This document shows, piece after piece, positions 8,363 through 17,191 of a stretch of DNA of 64,000 bases; position 1 is the first letter of the stretch; each line of letters begins with the position of its first letter. The position numbers and the translations under genes are program-made. The notes under the pieces are model-generated. The model saw only the letters and a program-made list of their open reading frames with translations, had not been told where the DNA came from and ran no database searches. Source of the stretch: Luteibacter yeojuensis (GTDB taxonomy: Bacteria; Pseudomonadota; Gammaproteobacteria; Xanthomonadales; Rhodanobacteraceae); NCBI RefSeq assembly GCF_000964085.1, contig NZ_JZRB01000022.1, positions 1 to 64,000 on the forward strand. The letters run 5' to 3'.

Positions 8363-8782
8363 GTGGTCGCTCAACTCGCCATACCCAGTTCGAAGTTCGA
8401 GTGGTTCCCTCGTATTCACACGACCGATGAGGTCAGGGGCACCGTCACCTCGCTCACCAAGCGCGGCAGTAGCCATCATCTCCACCTGTGCGACTTCAAC
8501 CTTCGCAACATCCGGGTCCTCGTCCGCAGCGACGATCTCGCCGCAAAGCTTGAATCGCGCGTCCAGACCGGCATGGTCGGCGTGCAGGTCATGGGTCGCT
8601 GGGAGCGAACCGAAGCGGGCTGGCTGCCTATCAGTGATGAATGCGAGGCCATCTCTTTCGTTGCGCTGAAAGAAGGCAGCATCGCCGATTCCCTTGACCT
8701 CCTCACGTCGATCGCTTGCGACGGCTGGAATGCCCTCGACGACCCGATCGCCGAGTGGAAGAAGCTGAGGGGCTGCGAATGA
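8363..8782 (+). CDS. Uncharacterised beta-rich protein, putative antitoxin partner of the PIN protein
   Basis: A 139-residue protein that I do not recognise. The GTG at 8363 is preferred because GGAGGA lies 5 bases upstream; ATGs at 8300 and 8345 would add residues without a ribosome-binding site. The central part (EVRGTVTSLTKRG, then HHLHLCDFNLRNIRVLV, then GMVGVQVMGRWER) alternates beta-strand-like segments in a pattern reminiscent of an OB fold, and the C-terminus is helical. It overlaps the PIN-domain gene by 4 bases (ATGA), so the two are coupled. No typical AbrB, RHH or Phd DNA-binding motif is visible. The region is visibly less GC-rich than its flanks, which suggests transfer. An antitoxin role is inference from position only. 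Confidence 0.7.
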   Translation: MVAQLAIPSSKFEWFPRIHTTDEVRGTVTSLTKRGSSHHLHLCDFNLRNIRVLVRSDDLAAKLESRVQTGMVGVQVMGRWERTEAGWLPISDECEAISFVALKEGSIADSLDLLTSIACDGWNALDDPIAEWKKLRGCE

Positions 8783-9315
8783 ACCCGGTCCCGAAGAAGG
8801 TTCTTCTGGACGCGAATTTCCTCATTGATTGGAAAGACGCGTCGACGGACATTAACGTCCGCGCGCGAGCTCAGACGCTTATTGCAAGACTGATTGCCGC
8901 TGGCTCGTGCGTCGTGATCCCGACGCCTGCCCTTGCCGAGTTCCTTTGCAGGGCGAATTGCGAGGGGCTCGCCAGCGTGCTCGCGCTCACGACGGACGCC
9001 AGCACCATGATCGCGTCGTTCGACTTCAAGGCGGCATTCGAACTGCATCTACTTCACCGCGCCGGCGCTTACCTTGGCGACAAGAAGGACGGCGTCGACG
9101 AACCGTGGCAAAAGATCAAGTTCGACCGTCAGATCGTTGCTATCGCGCGTGCCAACCAATGTGATTTGATCGTCAGCGCTGATCGAAGCGTCAAAGCCGC
9201 TGCGCTACGCATCGGCATCGCCGCTGCATCGATGGAAGACCTCCATACCGCCACATTCCCCCGGCGCCGCGGCGTTTCGGTCTGCGAGCCGGGCGGCGCT
9301 TGGCGGGCTGCCTGA
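8779..9315 (+). CDS. PIN-domain ribonuclease, VapC-like putative toxin
   Basis: A 178-residue protein starting MNPVPKKVLLDANFLIDW. The PIN active-site acids are all present: Asp11 (LLDAN), Glu54 (ALAEFL), Asp116 (KFDRQIVAIA) and Asp135 (VSADRSV). PIN domains of this layout are Mg2+-dependent RNases and usually toxins of VapBC modules. It is longer than a typical VapC (about 130 residues), with extra sequence between residues 75 and 112 and a C-terminal tail after 150. Translation is coupled to the upstream beta-rich gene. GC content is lower than in the flanks. Catalytic competence is supported by the intact residues; the toxin role is inferred. Confidence 0.85.
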   Translation: MNPVPKKVLLDANFLIDWKDASTDINVRARAQTLIARLIAAGSCVVIPTPALAEFLCRANCEGLASVLALTTDASTMIASFDFKAAFELHLLHRAGAYLGDKKDGVDEPWQKIKFDRQIVAIARANQCDLIVSADRSVKAAALRIGIAAASMEDLHTATFPRRRGVSVCEPGGAWRAA

Positions 9316-9343
9316 TCACGTCAGCCCAGCGTCTACAAGCGAA

Positions 9344-10210
9344 TTACCCCACGCTCCCCAACTCCCCCATCAACCACTCCCGGAAAATCGCCGTCTCCTC
9401 CTGGGCCCCCGCCTCACGCGACACCGCCAGGTAGTAGCTATGCCGCAACGGCACCTCGACCGGCACCGGAGCGGCCAGGCGCCCGGCCGCGAGGTCGTAG
9501 GCCACCAGCAGATCCTGCGCCAGGGCCACGCCCTGCCCCTCGATCGCCGCCTGCAGCATCATCGTGCCGTCGCCGAAGCCCATTTCGCGCGAGATGGCGC
9601 CGGGTTCCACGCCCACCTGCTCGAACCACTGGTCCCAGCTGGCGATGGCCACGGCGCGGCGACCGGGGCGTTCGTGGAGCAGCAGGTGCTGGAACAGGTC
9701 GGCGGGCGTGGCAATGGCCTCGGCCACCCGCGGCGCGCATACCGGCGTGTAGCCGGTCGTCACCAGCAGGTCCATGCCCTCGCCGATGCGGTCGTCGATG
9801 GCGAGGTCCCAGCCCGCGTCGCCCCCATCGGTCACCACTTCGACGGCGATATCCGGGTGGCGCGCGAAGAACCGGAACAGCCGCGGCACGAGCCACTTCG
9901 TACCGAACGTGGGCGGCACCGCCACCCGCAACGAGGCGTTCCGCTGCCCCATGACCTGGTCGGTGGCATGCTGCAGCGCACGAAACGCGTCCCGGATACG
10001 GGGAAAATAATTCTCGCCCGCCGCCGTCAGGCTGAGCTTGTTGTTGCTTCGCACAAAAAGCAGCGTGCCGAGGTAGGCCTCCAGCAATTTGACTTGGGCA
10101 CTCACCGCGGCGGCTGTCAGCGACAGTTCCTCGCCCGCTTTGGTGAAGCTCAAATGCTGCGCCGCAAGCTCGAACACACGCACGGCGTTGAGGGGGAGCG
10201 AGCGCTTCAT
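9344..10210 (-). CDS. LysR-family regulator (GcvA-like), likely controls the dgo operon
   Basis: A 288-residue transcription factor. The N-terminal winged helix-turn-helix (LNAVRVFELAAQHLSFTKAG, then ELSLTAAAVSAQVKLLE) is typical of the GcvA/AmpR branch, and the rest is a periplasmic-binding-protein-like effector domain. The ATG at 10210 is chosen because the HTH begins 8 residues after it. It is transcribed away from dgoK across a 105-bp intergenic region, the standard arrangement for a LysR activator of a neighbouring operon. The ligand may be a galactonate-pathway intermediate (inference). Confidence 0.9.
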   Translation of the reverse strand: MKRSLPLNAVRVFELAAQHLSFTKAGEELSLTAAAVSAQVKLLEAYLGTLLFVRSNNKLSLTAAGENYFPRIRDAFRALQHATDQVMGQRNASLRVAVPPTFGTKWLVPRLFRFFARHPDIAVEVVTDGGDAGWDLAIDDRIGEGMDLLVTTGYTPVCAPRVAEAIATPADLFQHLLLHERPGRRAVAIASWDQWFEQVGVEPGAISREMGFGDGTMMLQAAIEGQGVALAQDLLVAYDLAAGRLAAPVPVEVPLRHSYYLAVSREAGAQEETAIFREWLMGELGSVG

Positions 10211-10315
10211 CGCGGAGTCATCAAGAAAAATTTGGGGTAAGCCCGAAGAAATTCTAGTTTGCCTGCCTTGCACGGCGCCGCCAAGAATCCGGGTGGCCTA
10301 GCGAACGGATCTTCG
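10211..10315. promoter_or_regulatory. Divergent control region between lysR and dgoK
   Basis: This 105-bp AT-richer stretch separates the two divergent starts. A weak plus-strand promoter candidate is TTGGGG (10232-10237), 17 bp, TAGTTT (10255-10260). The ATTCTAGTTT segment could be part of a LysR-binding site. Assigned by position more than by motif. Confidence 0.45.
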
Positions 10316-11314
10316 ATGAACACCCTCACCATCGACACCGGCACCACCAATACCCGCGTCACCGCGTGGCGGGATGGCCAGCCTGTCGGCCAGGCCGCCA
10401 CCCAGGTGGGTGTGCGGGATACGGCCATCACCGGTAGCACGCGCAAGCTGGAAGAAGGCCTGCGCGACACGATCACGGCGGCGCTGGCCGATGCGAAGCT
10501 GGAGCGTGCCGATATCGGCCGCGTCCTGGCGTCGGGCATGATCACGTCGAACGTGGGCCTGTGCGAAATCCCCCACGTGCCGGCTGCCGCCAGCGCCGAC
10601 GACCTGGCGAACGCCATGCGCGAGGCACTGGTCGAAACCGTGTGGCACCAGCCCATCTGGTTCGTACCGGGCGTGCGCAACAAGGTCGACCACATCGGCC
10701 TGCACAACTGCGAAGCCATGGACATGATGCGCGGCGAGGAGACCGAATCGTTCGCCCTGGTCGAGCGCCTGGCGATCGACGAGCCCACCGTCATCGTGCT
10801 GCCCGGTTCGCACAGCAAGTTCGTGAGCATCGACGAGAAGCAGCGGATCGATGGCTGCGTCACCACCCTGGCCGGCGAGCTGCTCCACGTCATCTCGCAC
10901 GACACCATCCTGGCCGGCTCGCTGAAGGAAGGCTTCGCCAGGCGCATCGACCCGGAAATGCTGCTGGCCGGCGCCGCGTCGGCAAAAAAGATCGGCCTGG
11001 GCCGTGCCTGCTTCAGCGTCCGCATCCTCGACCAGTTCGCGGTGTACGACGCCAATGCGCGCGCCAATTTCCTTTTGGGGGCGGTGCTCGGCTCCGACCT
11101 CCTCACCCTCAAGAATTCCAGCGCGATCCGGATGAGCCCGGGCACGCGCTTCGTCGTCAGCGGCAAGCCGATCCTGCGCGAGGCCATCGCCCGCCTGGTG
11201 GAAGGCGACGATTTCTTCTCCGGCACCATCACGGTGCTGGGCGATGACGAGCAACGCGACCTGGCCGGATACGGTGCGATCACCATCGCCCGCCGCCGCG
11301 GCTTGCTTGATTAA
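10316..11314 (+). CDS. dgoK: 2-dehydro-3-deoxygalactonokinase
   Basis: A 332-residue ATP-dependent kinase of the DgoK family that phosphorylates 2-keto-3-deoxygalactonate at C6. It begins MNTLTIDTGTTNTRVTAWRDG, the phosphate-1 loop of this ASKHA-type family, and contains VIVLPGSHSKFV and GCVTTLAGELLHVI, which are characteristic DgoK blocks. It is the first gene of a co-directional operon that also holds dgoA and dgoD, so its substrate assignment is strongly supported by context. An upstream LysR gene is divergent. Confidence 0.93.
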   Translation: MNTLTIDTGTTNTRVTAWRDGQPVGQAATQVGVRDTAITGSTRKLEEGLRDTITAALADAKLERADIGRVLASGMITSNVGLCEIPHVPAAASADDLANAMREALVETVWHQPIWFVPGVRNKVDHIGLHNCEAMDMMRGEETESFALVERLAIDEPTVIVLPGSHSKFVSIDEKQRIDGCVTTLAGELLHVISHDTILAGSLKEGFARRIDPEMLLAGAASAKKIGLGRACFSVRILDQFAVYDANARANFLLGAVLGSDLLTLKNSSAIRMSPGTRFVVSGKPILREAIARLVEGDDFFSGTITVLGDDEQRDLAGYGAITIARRRGLLD

Positions 11315-11340
11315 CTGCTGCACACTCGAGGAGGGACCGC

Positions 11341-12333
11341 ATGAAGAACAAGATCGCCGTGGGTTTCAAAGCCCTTGCGCTGGCCCTGGCCCTGACCGCC
11401 AGCCCCGCGTTCGCCGCCGATGACCCCGTCAAGATCGGCTTCGTCGTCAAGCAGCCCGAGGAACCCTGGTTCCAGGACGAATGGAAGTACGCCGAGCAGG
11501 CAGCGAAGGAGAAGGGCTTCACGCTGGTGAAGATCGCCGCGCCAGACGGTGGCCAGGTGCTCACTGCCATCGACAACCTCAAGGCGCAGCACGCGCAGGG
11601 CTTCGTCATCTGCACGCCTGACGTGAAGCTCGGCCCGTCCATCGTCGCCAAGGCGAAAATGAACCGCCTTAAGCTCATGACCGTGGATGACCGCCTCGTC
11701 GACGGCTCGGGCAAGCCCATCGAGGCCGTACCGCACATGGGCATCTCCGCCAGCAAGATCGGCGAGCAGGTGGGCCAGGCCATCGCGGACGAAATGAAGA
11801 AGCGTGGCTGGAAGCCGGAAGAAACCGGCGCCCTGCGCATCTCGTACGACCAGCTGCCGACCGCGAAGGACCGTACCGACGGTGCGATCACCGCGCTGAC
11901 GGCCGCGGGCTTCCCGAAAGCCAACGTGGTGAACGCGCCGCAGGCGAAGACGGACACCGAGAACGCCTTCAACGCCGCCAACATCGCCATCACGCAGAAC
12001 CCGAAGTACAAGCACTGGGTCGCGTTCGGCCTGAATGACGAAGCCGTGCTGGGCGCCGTGCGTGCCGCCGAAGGCCGTGGTTTCCGCGCCGACAACATGA
12101 TTGGCGTCGGCATTGGCGGCAGCAAGTCGGCGCTGAACGAGTTCGCCAAGGCCGAGCCCACGGGCTTCTTCGGCAGCGTGCTGATCAGCCCGAAGCGCCA
12201 TGGCTATGAAACCTCGGTCGACATGTACGAGTGGATCAAGAACGACAAGGCCCCGCCGCCGCTCACGCTTACCACCGGCCGCCTGGTCACCAAGGCCAAC
12301 GCTGGCGAAGTGCGCAAGGAAATGGGGCTCTGA
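11341..12333 (+). CDS. Periplasmic sugar-binding protein, AraF-like
   Basis: A 330-residue ABC-importer binding protein with a signal peptide (about residues 1-25, ending PAFA-ADD). [22 protein letters not shown] and [15 protein letters not shown] closely follow E. coli L-arabinose-binding protein AraF, and [19 protein letters not shown] is the second hinge-side block. AraF also binds D-galactose, which fits an operon for galactose/galactonate catabolism better than for arabinose. GAGGAGGG precedes the ATG. Its stop overlaps the ATPase start by one base (TGATG). Confidence 0.9.
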   Translation: MKNKIAVGFKALALALALTASPAFAADDPVKIGFVVKQPEEPWFQDEWKYAEQAAKEKGFTLVKIAAPDGGQVLTAIDNLKAQHAQGFVICTPDVKLGPSIVAKAKMNRLKLMTVDDRLVDGSGKPIEAVPHMGISASKIGEQVGQAIADEMKKRGWKPEETGALRISYDQLPTAKDRTDGAITALTAAGFPKANVVNAPQAKTDTENAFNAANIAITQNPKYKHWVAFGLNDEAVLGAVRAAEGRGFRADNMIGVGIGGSKSALNEFAKAEPTGFFGSVLISPKRHGYETSVDMYEWIKNDKAPPPLTLTTGRLVTKANAGEVRKEMGL

Positions 12334-13868
12334 TGACCATGGCCACGACCGCGCCACGCCTGGAATTCCGCCATATCGGGAAGACCTTCCCGGGCGTGCG
12401 CGCGCTCGGCGACGTGGGCTTCAGCGTGCGCGCCGGCAGCGTGCACGGCCTCCTCGGTGAAAACGGGGCCGGCAAGTCCACGATGATGAAGATCCTCGGC
12501 GGGGAGTACATCCCCGACGAGGGCGAGGTGGCGATCGACGGTGAGGTCATGCACTTCCGCAAGGCCGCCGACGCGATCGCCGCCGGTGTCGCCGTGATCC
12601 ACCAGGAGCTTCAGTACGTGCCCGAGCTCTCCGTCATGGAGAACCTGCTGCTCGGGCGGCTGCCCACGCGCTTCGGCCTCGTCGACCGCCGCGCCGCGCT
12701 GAAATGGACCCGTGAGCGCCTCGATGCGCTGGGCGTGGACCTCGACCCGCGCGCCCGCCTCAAGTCGCTCTCGATCGGCCAGCGGCAGATGGTGGAGATC
12801 GTGAAGGCGATACTGCGCGACGCGAAGATCCTGGCCCTGGACGAGCCCACCAGCTCGCTGTCGCACCGCGAGACCGAGGTGCTGTTCCGCCTTGTGAACG
12901 ACCTGCGCGCGCAGGGCAAGGCCATGATCTACATCTCGCACCGCCTCGATGAGATCTTCGAGCTGTGCGACGCGGCCACCATCTTCCGTGACGGCCGCAA
13001 GGTGGCCGATTTCGACACGCTGGAAGGCGTCACCCGCGATACGCTCGTGCAGCGCATGGTGGGCCGCGACATCGGCGACATCTTCGGCTACAAGCCGCGC
13101 GAACAGGGCGAGGTGCGCCTGGCCGTGAAGGGTGTCACCGGCCGTGCCGTGCAGCAGCCCGTGAGCTTCGAGGTGCGCGCGGGCGAAATCGTCGGCTTCT
13201 TTGGCCTGGTGGGCGCGGGCCGCTCCGAGATCATGCGCGTTGTGTACGGTGCCGACCGCCGCCTCGGTGGCGACGTGACCGTGGACGGGCGCGCGGTGAA
13301 GGCCTCGCACATCCGCGACGCCATCCGCAGCGGGCTGGTGTTCTGCCCCGAGGACCGCAAGGAAGACGGCATCATCGGCGTGCGCTCGGTCTCCGAGAAC
13401 ATCAATATCAGCGCACGGCGCAACCACCTCACGGCGGGGCTGTTCGTCAACGACCGCAACGAGGCGCGCACGGCCGACACCTACATCGAGCGCCTGCGCA
13501 TCCGCACGCCCCACCGCAAGCAGGAGATCCGCCTGCTATCCGGCGGCAACCAGCAGAAGGCCGTGCTGTCGCGCTGGCTGGCCGAGAAAGACCTGCGCGT
13601 GCTCATCGTCGACGAACCCACCCGCGGCATCGACGTGGGCGCGAAGAACGAGATCTACAACGTGCTGTACGAGCTGGCGGCCCGCGGCGTCGCCGTGGTG
13701 ATGATCTCGAGCGAGCTGCCCGAGGTGCTGGGCGTGGCCGACCGCGTCATCACCATGTGCCGAGGCCGCATCACCGCCCAGTTCAACCGTGGCGAAGCGA
13801 ACGAGGAGAACGTCCTCGCCGCCGCGCTGCCCGAAGGCGCCAGCGCCACCCCCATGAGGAATGCTTGA
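12333..13868 (+). CDS. Sugar ABC transporter ATPase, AraG-like (two nucleotide-binding domains)
   Basis: A 511-residue tandem ABC ATPase of the ribose/galactose/arabinose family. Domain 1 has the Walker A GENGAGKS, signature [11 protein letters not shown] and Walker [12 protein letters not shown]. Domain 2 has a degenerate Walker A region ([11 protein letters not shown]), signature [11 protein letters not shown] and Walker [12 protein letters not shown], the usual asymmetry in this family. It would energise import of the sugar bound by the AraF-like protein, through the AraH-like permease. The start at 12333 overlaps the upstream stop by one base. Confidence 0.93.
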   Translation: MTMATTAPRLEFRHIGKTFPGVRALGDVGFSVRAGSVHGLLGENGAGKSTMMKILGGEYIPDEGEVAIDGEVMHFRKAADAIAAGVAVIHQELQYVPELSVMENLLLGRLPTRFGLVDRRAALKWTRERLDALGVDLDPRARLKSLSIGQRQMVEIVKAILRDAKILALDEPTSSLSHRETEVLFRLVNDLRAQGKAMIYISHRLDEIFELCDAATIFRDGRKVADFDTLEGVTRDTLVQRMVGRDIGDIFGYKPREQGEVRLAVKGVTGRAVQQPVSFEVRAGEIVGFFGLVGAGRSEIMRVVYGADRRLGGDVTVDGRAVKASHIRDAIRSGLVFCPEDRKEDGIIGVRSVSENINISARRNHLTAGLFVNDRNEARTADTYIERLRIRTPHRKQEIRLLSGGNQQKAVLSRWLAEKDLRVLIVDEPTRGIDVGAKNEIYNVLYELAARGVAVVMISSELPEVLGVADRVITMCRGRITAQFNRGEANEENVLAAALPEGASATPMRNA

Positions 13869-13872
13869 AGCC

Positions 13873-14874
13873 ATGACCGAGACCAATGCCGCCGCCATCG
13901 GGGCCACCCGCGAGACGCAGGCGGATCGCCGCCGCGCCCTGCTCTGGCATATCGTCGACGACTACAGCCTGATCCTGATCTTCATCGTGCTGTTCGCCGT
14001 GCTGAGTTTCACGGTGGAGTACTTCTTCAGCTGGGATAACGTGGTGGGCCTTGCGCTCTCCGTGTCGCAGATCGGCATGGTGGCCTGCACCATGATGTTC
14101 TGCCTCGCATCGCGCGACTTCGACCTTTCCGTCGGCTCCACGGTCGCATTCGCCGGCGTCATGTGCGCCATCGTCGCCAACGCCTCGGGCAGCGTGGTGC
14201 TGGGCATCGCCGCCAGCCTCGTCGCCGGTGCCGTCATCGGCGCCATCAACGGCGTGGTCATCGCGAAGCTGAAGATCAACGCACTGATCACCACGCTGGC
14301 CACCATGGAGATCGTCCGCGGCCTCGCCTTCATCACCTCGCATGGCCAGGCGGTGGGCGTGACCAGCGAAGCCTTCTTCACCCTGGGCGCGCTGGAGCTG
14401 TTCGGCCTGCCCGTTCCCGTCTGGGTCACCGTGGCCTGCTTCGTCGTCTTCGGCGTGCTGCTGAACAAGACGATCTATGGCCGCAACACGCTGGCCATCG
14501 GCGGCAACCCCGATGCCGCGCGCCTCGCGGGCGTGGCCGTCGACCGCACCCGCATCGCCATCTTCCTCATCCAGGGCGTCGTGGCGGCGCTGGCCGGCAT
14601 CATCCTGGCCTCGCGCATGACCAGCGGCCAGCCCAACGCCGGCGAGGGCTTCGAGCTCAACGTCATCTCGGCCTGCGTGCTGGGCGGTGTCTCGCTCATG
14701 GGCGGCCGCGCCAGCATTAGCGGCGTGCTCGTCGGCGTCCTCATCATGGGCACCGTGCAGAACGCCATGAGCCTGATGAACATCGACGCCTTCTACCAGT
14801 ACCTGGTGCGCGGCGCGATCCTGCTCATCGCCGTGCTGGTCGACCAGCTCAAGAACCGCAGGCAGTCGCGCTGA
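13873..14874 (+). CDS. Sugar ABC transporter permease, AraH-like
   Basis: A 333-residue integral membrane permease with about 8-10 helices. It has the AraH/RbsC features SQIGMVACTMMFCLASRDFDLSVGS, GAVIGAINGVVIAKLKINALITTLA and GIGNPDAARLAG-like GGNPDAARLAGVAVDR followed by GEGFELNVISACVLGGVSLMGGR. Two in-frame ATGs are possible (13861 overlapping the ATPase stop, and 13873); 13873 is used because the first is directly abutted by GAGGA. It completes the importer with the two preceding genes. Confidence 0.92.
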   Translation: MTETNAAAIGATRETQADRRRALLWHIVDDYSLILIFIVLFAVLSFTVEYFFSWDNVVGLALSVSQIGMVACTMMFCLASRDFDLSVGSTVAFAGVMCAIVANASGSVVLGIAASLVAGAVIGAINGVVIAKLKINALITTLATMEIVRGLAFITSHGQAVGVTSEAFFTLGALELFGLPVPVWVTVACFVVFGVLLNKTIYGRNTLAIGGNPDAARLAGVAVDRTRIAIFLIQGVVAALAGIILASRMTSGQPNAGEGFELNVISACVLGGVSLMGGRASISGVLVGVLIMGTVQNAMSLMNIDAFYQYLVRGAILLIAVLVDQLKNRRQSR

Positions 14875-15767
14875 TGACCGATACCTTCAAGCCCCTTTCC
14901 GCCGACCGCCAGGCGCACGCCGAGGGCGTGATCTGGGACGACCTGGCCAACGTGGTGCGCTGGACCGACATCGCCACGTCGCGGCTATTCGCGTACGACC
15001 CCGCCACGGGCCACGTGGCCGAGGCGAAGCTGCCGGCACGCGTCTGCTGCTTCGCGTTGACCCATGAGAAGGGCGTGCTGCTGCTCGCGCTCGAGAAGCA
15101 GGTGGCACGCTACGACACGCGCGATGGCACGCTACAGGTACTCGAGGATATCGAGCCGGATATCCTCGGCACGCGCGCCAATGACGGCCGTTGCGACCGT
15201 GGCGGCAACCTGGTGTTCGGCACGCTCAACGAGGCCGGCCCGGAGAAGGTAGCCTCGTTCTGGCGCTACACGCACGATGGCCGCCTGCACCGCCTGGCGC
15301 TGCCCAAGGCCGCCATCACCAACAGCATCTGCTTCAGCCCCGATGGCGGCACGATGTATTTCACCGATTCGCCCACGGCGCAGATCATGGCCTGTGACTA
15401 CGACGCCGCCAGCGGCGAGGTCGACCGCATCCGCGTGTTCACCGAGCTGCGCAAGGGCATGGAACCGGATGGCTCCACCGTCGATGCCGAGGGGTTCCTG
15501 TGGAACGCCGAGTGGGGCGCGTCGCGCGTGGTGCGCTATACGCCCGATGGCCGCGTCGACACCACCATCGAACTGCCGGCACGGCAGCCCAGCTGCGTCA
15601 CCTTCGCCGGCCCAGGCCTCGATCGCATGGTGGTCACCTCGGCCTTCAAGTACATCGACGAAGCCGTGCTGGAAGACGAACCCCTGAACGGCGCCATCTT
15701 CATCGGCACGCCGCCACGCGGCCGTGGCCTCCCCGAGGCCCGCTACGGGCGCGGGGTGGGCGCATGA
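14874..15767 (+). CDS. SMP-30/gluconolactonase-family sugar lactonase
   Basis: A 297-residue six-bladed beta-propeller hydrolase. HAEGVIWDD near the N-terminus carries the metal-binding Glu, RANDGRCDRGGNLVFGT supplies the Asn/Asp pair, and ITNSICFSPDGGTMYFTDS and DGSTVDAEGFLWNAEWG are the remaining family motifs. It would open the galactono- (or arabinono-) lactone made by the dehydrogenase encoded next. It overlaps the AraH stop by one base and the SDR start by four. Confidence 0.9.
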   Translation: MTDTFKPLSADRQAHAEGVIWDDLANVVRWTDIATSRLFAYDPATGHVAEAKLPARVCCFALTHEKGVLLLALEKQVARYDTRDGTLQVLEDIEPDILGTRANDGRCDRGGNLVFGTLNEAGPEKVASFWRYTHDGRLHRLALPKAAITNSICFSPDGGTMYFTDSPTAQIMACDYDAASGEVDRIRVFTELRKGMEPDGSTVDAEGFLWNAEWGASRVVRYTPDGRVDTTIELPARQPSCVTFAGPGLDRMVVTSAFKYIDEAVLEDEPLNGAIFIGTPPRGRGLPEARYGRGVGA

Positions 15768-16573
15768 GCGCGGTGCCACAGGGTGACCCGCGCACCACGC
15801 CGCTGCCGCGCCTAGCCGGCAAGGTGGCCGTCATCACCGGCGCCACGCAGGGCATCGGCGCGGCCACCGCAAAGCTGTTCGCGGCGCACGGCGCGGCCGT
15901 GGTGCTGAACGTGCTCGAGGACAACGCACAGGCGCGCCAGACGCTCAGCGAGCTGGACACCGACAAGGCCATGCTGTTCGAAGCCGATGTCACCGACCCG
16001 GCCGCCATCCAGCGCATGGTCGATGCCGCCACCGAACGCTTCGGCGCCCCCGATGTGCTGGTGAACAACGCGGGCATCAACGTATTCAACGAGCCGCTCG
16101 CGCTCACCGACGAGGAATGGACGCGTTGCTTCGAGGTGGACCTGAAGGGCGCCTGGAACTGCGCGAAGGCCGTGCTGCCCGGCATGCTTTCGCTGGGCCG
16201 CGGCAGCATCATCAACATCGCCTCGGTGCACGGCCACAAAATCATCCCGCACTGCTTCCCCTACCCTGTCGCCAAGCACGGCCTCATCGGCCTCACCAAG
16301 GCGCTGGGCATCGAATACGCCGCACGCAATATCCGGGTGAACTCGATCTCGCCGGGCCTGGTGCTCACCGCCATCGCCGAGGCGGGGTTCGCCGCCGCGG
16401 CCGACCCGGCGGCCGAGCGCCGCAAGCAGACCGAGATACTGCCCAACAAGCGCATCGGGGAGCCGGGCGAGATCGCCTACACCGCCCTCTTCCTCGCCTC
16501 CGACGAAGCCCGTTACATCAATGCGGCGGATATCCGCATCGATGGCGGCCGTTCCCAGCTCTACCACGAGTAA
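15764..16573 (+). CDS. SDR-family sugar 1-dehydrogenase (galactose/arabinose)
   Basis: A 269-residue short-chain dehydrogenase. The cofactor motif TGATQGIG, the NNAG motif (VNNAGINVF), the catalytic Ser region (NIASVHGH) and the YxxxK pair (Tyr167, Lys171 in YPVAK) are all present. In this operon it most plausibly oxidises D-galactose or L-arabinose at C1 to the lactone, the first step of the De Ley-Doudoroff pathway. Sequence alone does not fix the sugar. The start overlaps the lactonase stop (ATGA). Confidence 0.87.
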   Translation: MSAVPQGDPRTTPLPRLAGKVAVITGATQGIGAATAKLFAAHGAAVVLNVLEDNAQARQTLSELDTDKAMLFEADVTDPAAIQRMVDAATERFGAPDVLVNNAGINVFNEPLALTDEEWTRCFEVDLKGAWNCAKAVLPGMLSLGRGSIINIASVHGHKIIPHCFPYPVAKHGLIGLTKALGIEYAARNIRVNSISPGLVLTAIAEAGFAAAADPAAERRKQTEILPNKRIGEPGEIAYTALFLASDEARYINAADIRIDGGRSQLYHE

Positions 16574-16577
16574 GCCC

Positions 16578-17189
16578 ATGGCCTGGCCCACCGCGCTCCC
16601 CCTGATCGCCATCCTCCGCGGCATCACCCCGGACGACATCGTCGCGCACGTCGAGGCGCTGATCGAAGCCGGTTTCGATGCCATCGAGGTACCCCTCAAC
16701 TCCCCCGACTGGCAACGCAGCATCCCCATGGCGGCCCAGGTCGCGGGCGACCGGGCCCTGGTCGGGGCCGGCACCGTGCTCACCCCGGCCGACGTCGACC
16801 GGGTGGCCGACCTGGGTGGCCACCTGCTGGTCACCCCCAATACCGACCCGGCCGTGATCCGCCAGGGCCGGGCCCGGGGCATGTACACCTCGATCGGCTT
16901 CACCACCCCCAGCGAGGCCTTCACGGCCCTGCAGGCCGGGGCCCAGTCCCTGAAGCTGTTCCCGGCCAGCATTTACGGGCCCTCGTACATCAAGGCCATC
17001 CGGGCCGTTTTGCCCCCCGACGTTCCGCTACTGGCGGTGGGCGGCGTCACGCCGGAAAATGTAGGACAATTCCTCGACGCGGGCTGTATCGGCGCCGGGC
17101 TCGGCAGCGACCTCTACAAGCCGGGCCAACCGGTGTCGCGTACACGCGAACGCGCCGAAGCCTTTGTCAAAGCCTACCGCTCGGTCTAA
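16578..17189 (+). CDS. dgoA: 2-dehydro-3-deoxy-6-phosphogalactonate aldolase
   Basis: A 203-residue class I aldolase that cleaves KDPGal to pyruvate and glyceraldehyde-3-phosphate. The active-site residues line up with E. coli DgoA numbering: Glu37 in AIEVPLNSP and the Schiff-base Lys126 in SLKLFPAS, with Arg14 in AILRG. The IEVPLNS signature separates it from the KDPG aldolase Eda. It follows the SDR by four bases and precedes dgoD by two. Confidence 0.95.
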   Translation: MAWPTALPLIAILRGITPDDIVAHVEALIEAGFDAIEVPLNSPDWQRSIPMAAQVAGDRALVGAGTVLTPADVDRVADLGGHLLVTPNTDPAVIRQGRARGMYTSIGFTTPSEAFTALQAGAQSLKLFPASIYGPSYIKAIRAVLPPDVPLLAVGGVTPENVGQFLDAGCIGAGLGSDLYKPGQPVSRTRERAEAFVKAYRSV

Positions 17190-17191
17190 GC

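Noticed and set aside
11341-14874. Importer considered strictly as an L-arabinose transporter (araFGH)
   Set aside because: No araA, araB or araD is present, and the operon carries dgoK, dgoA and dgoD. AraF-type proteins also bind galactose, so no specific ara symbol is given.
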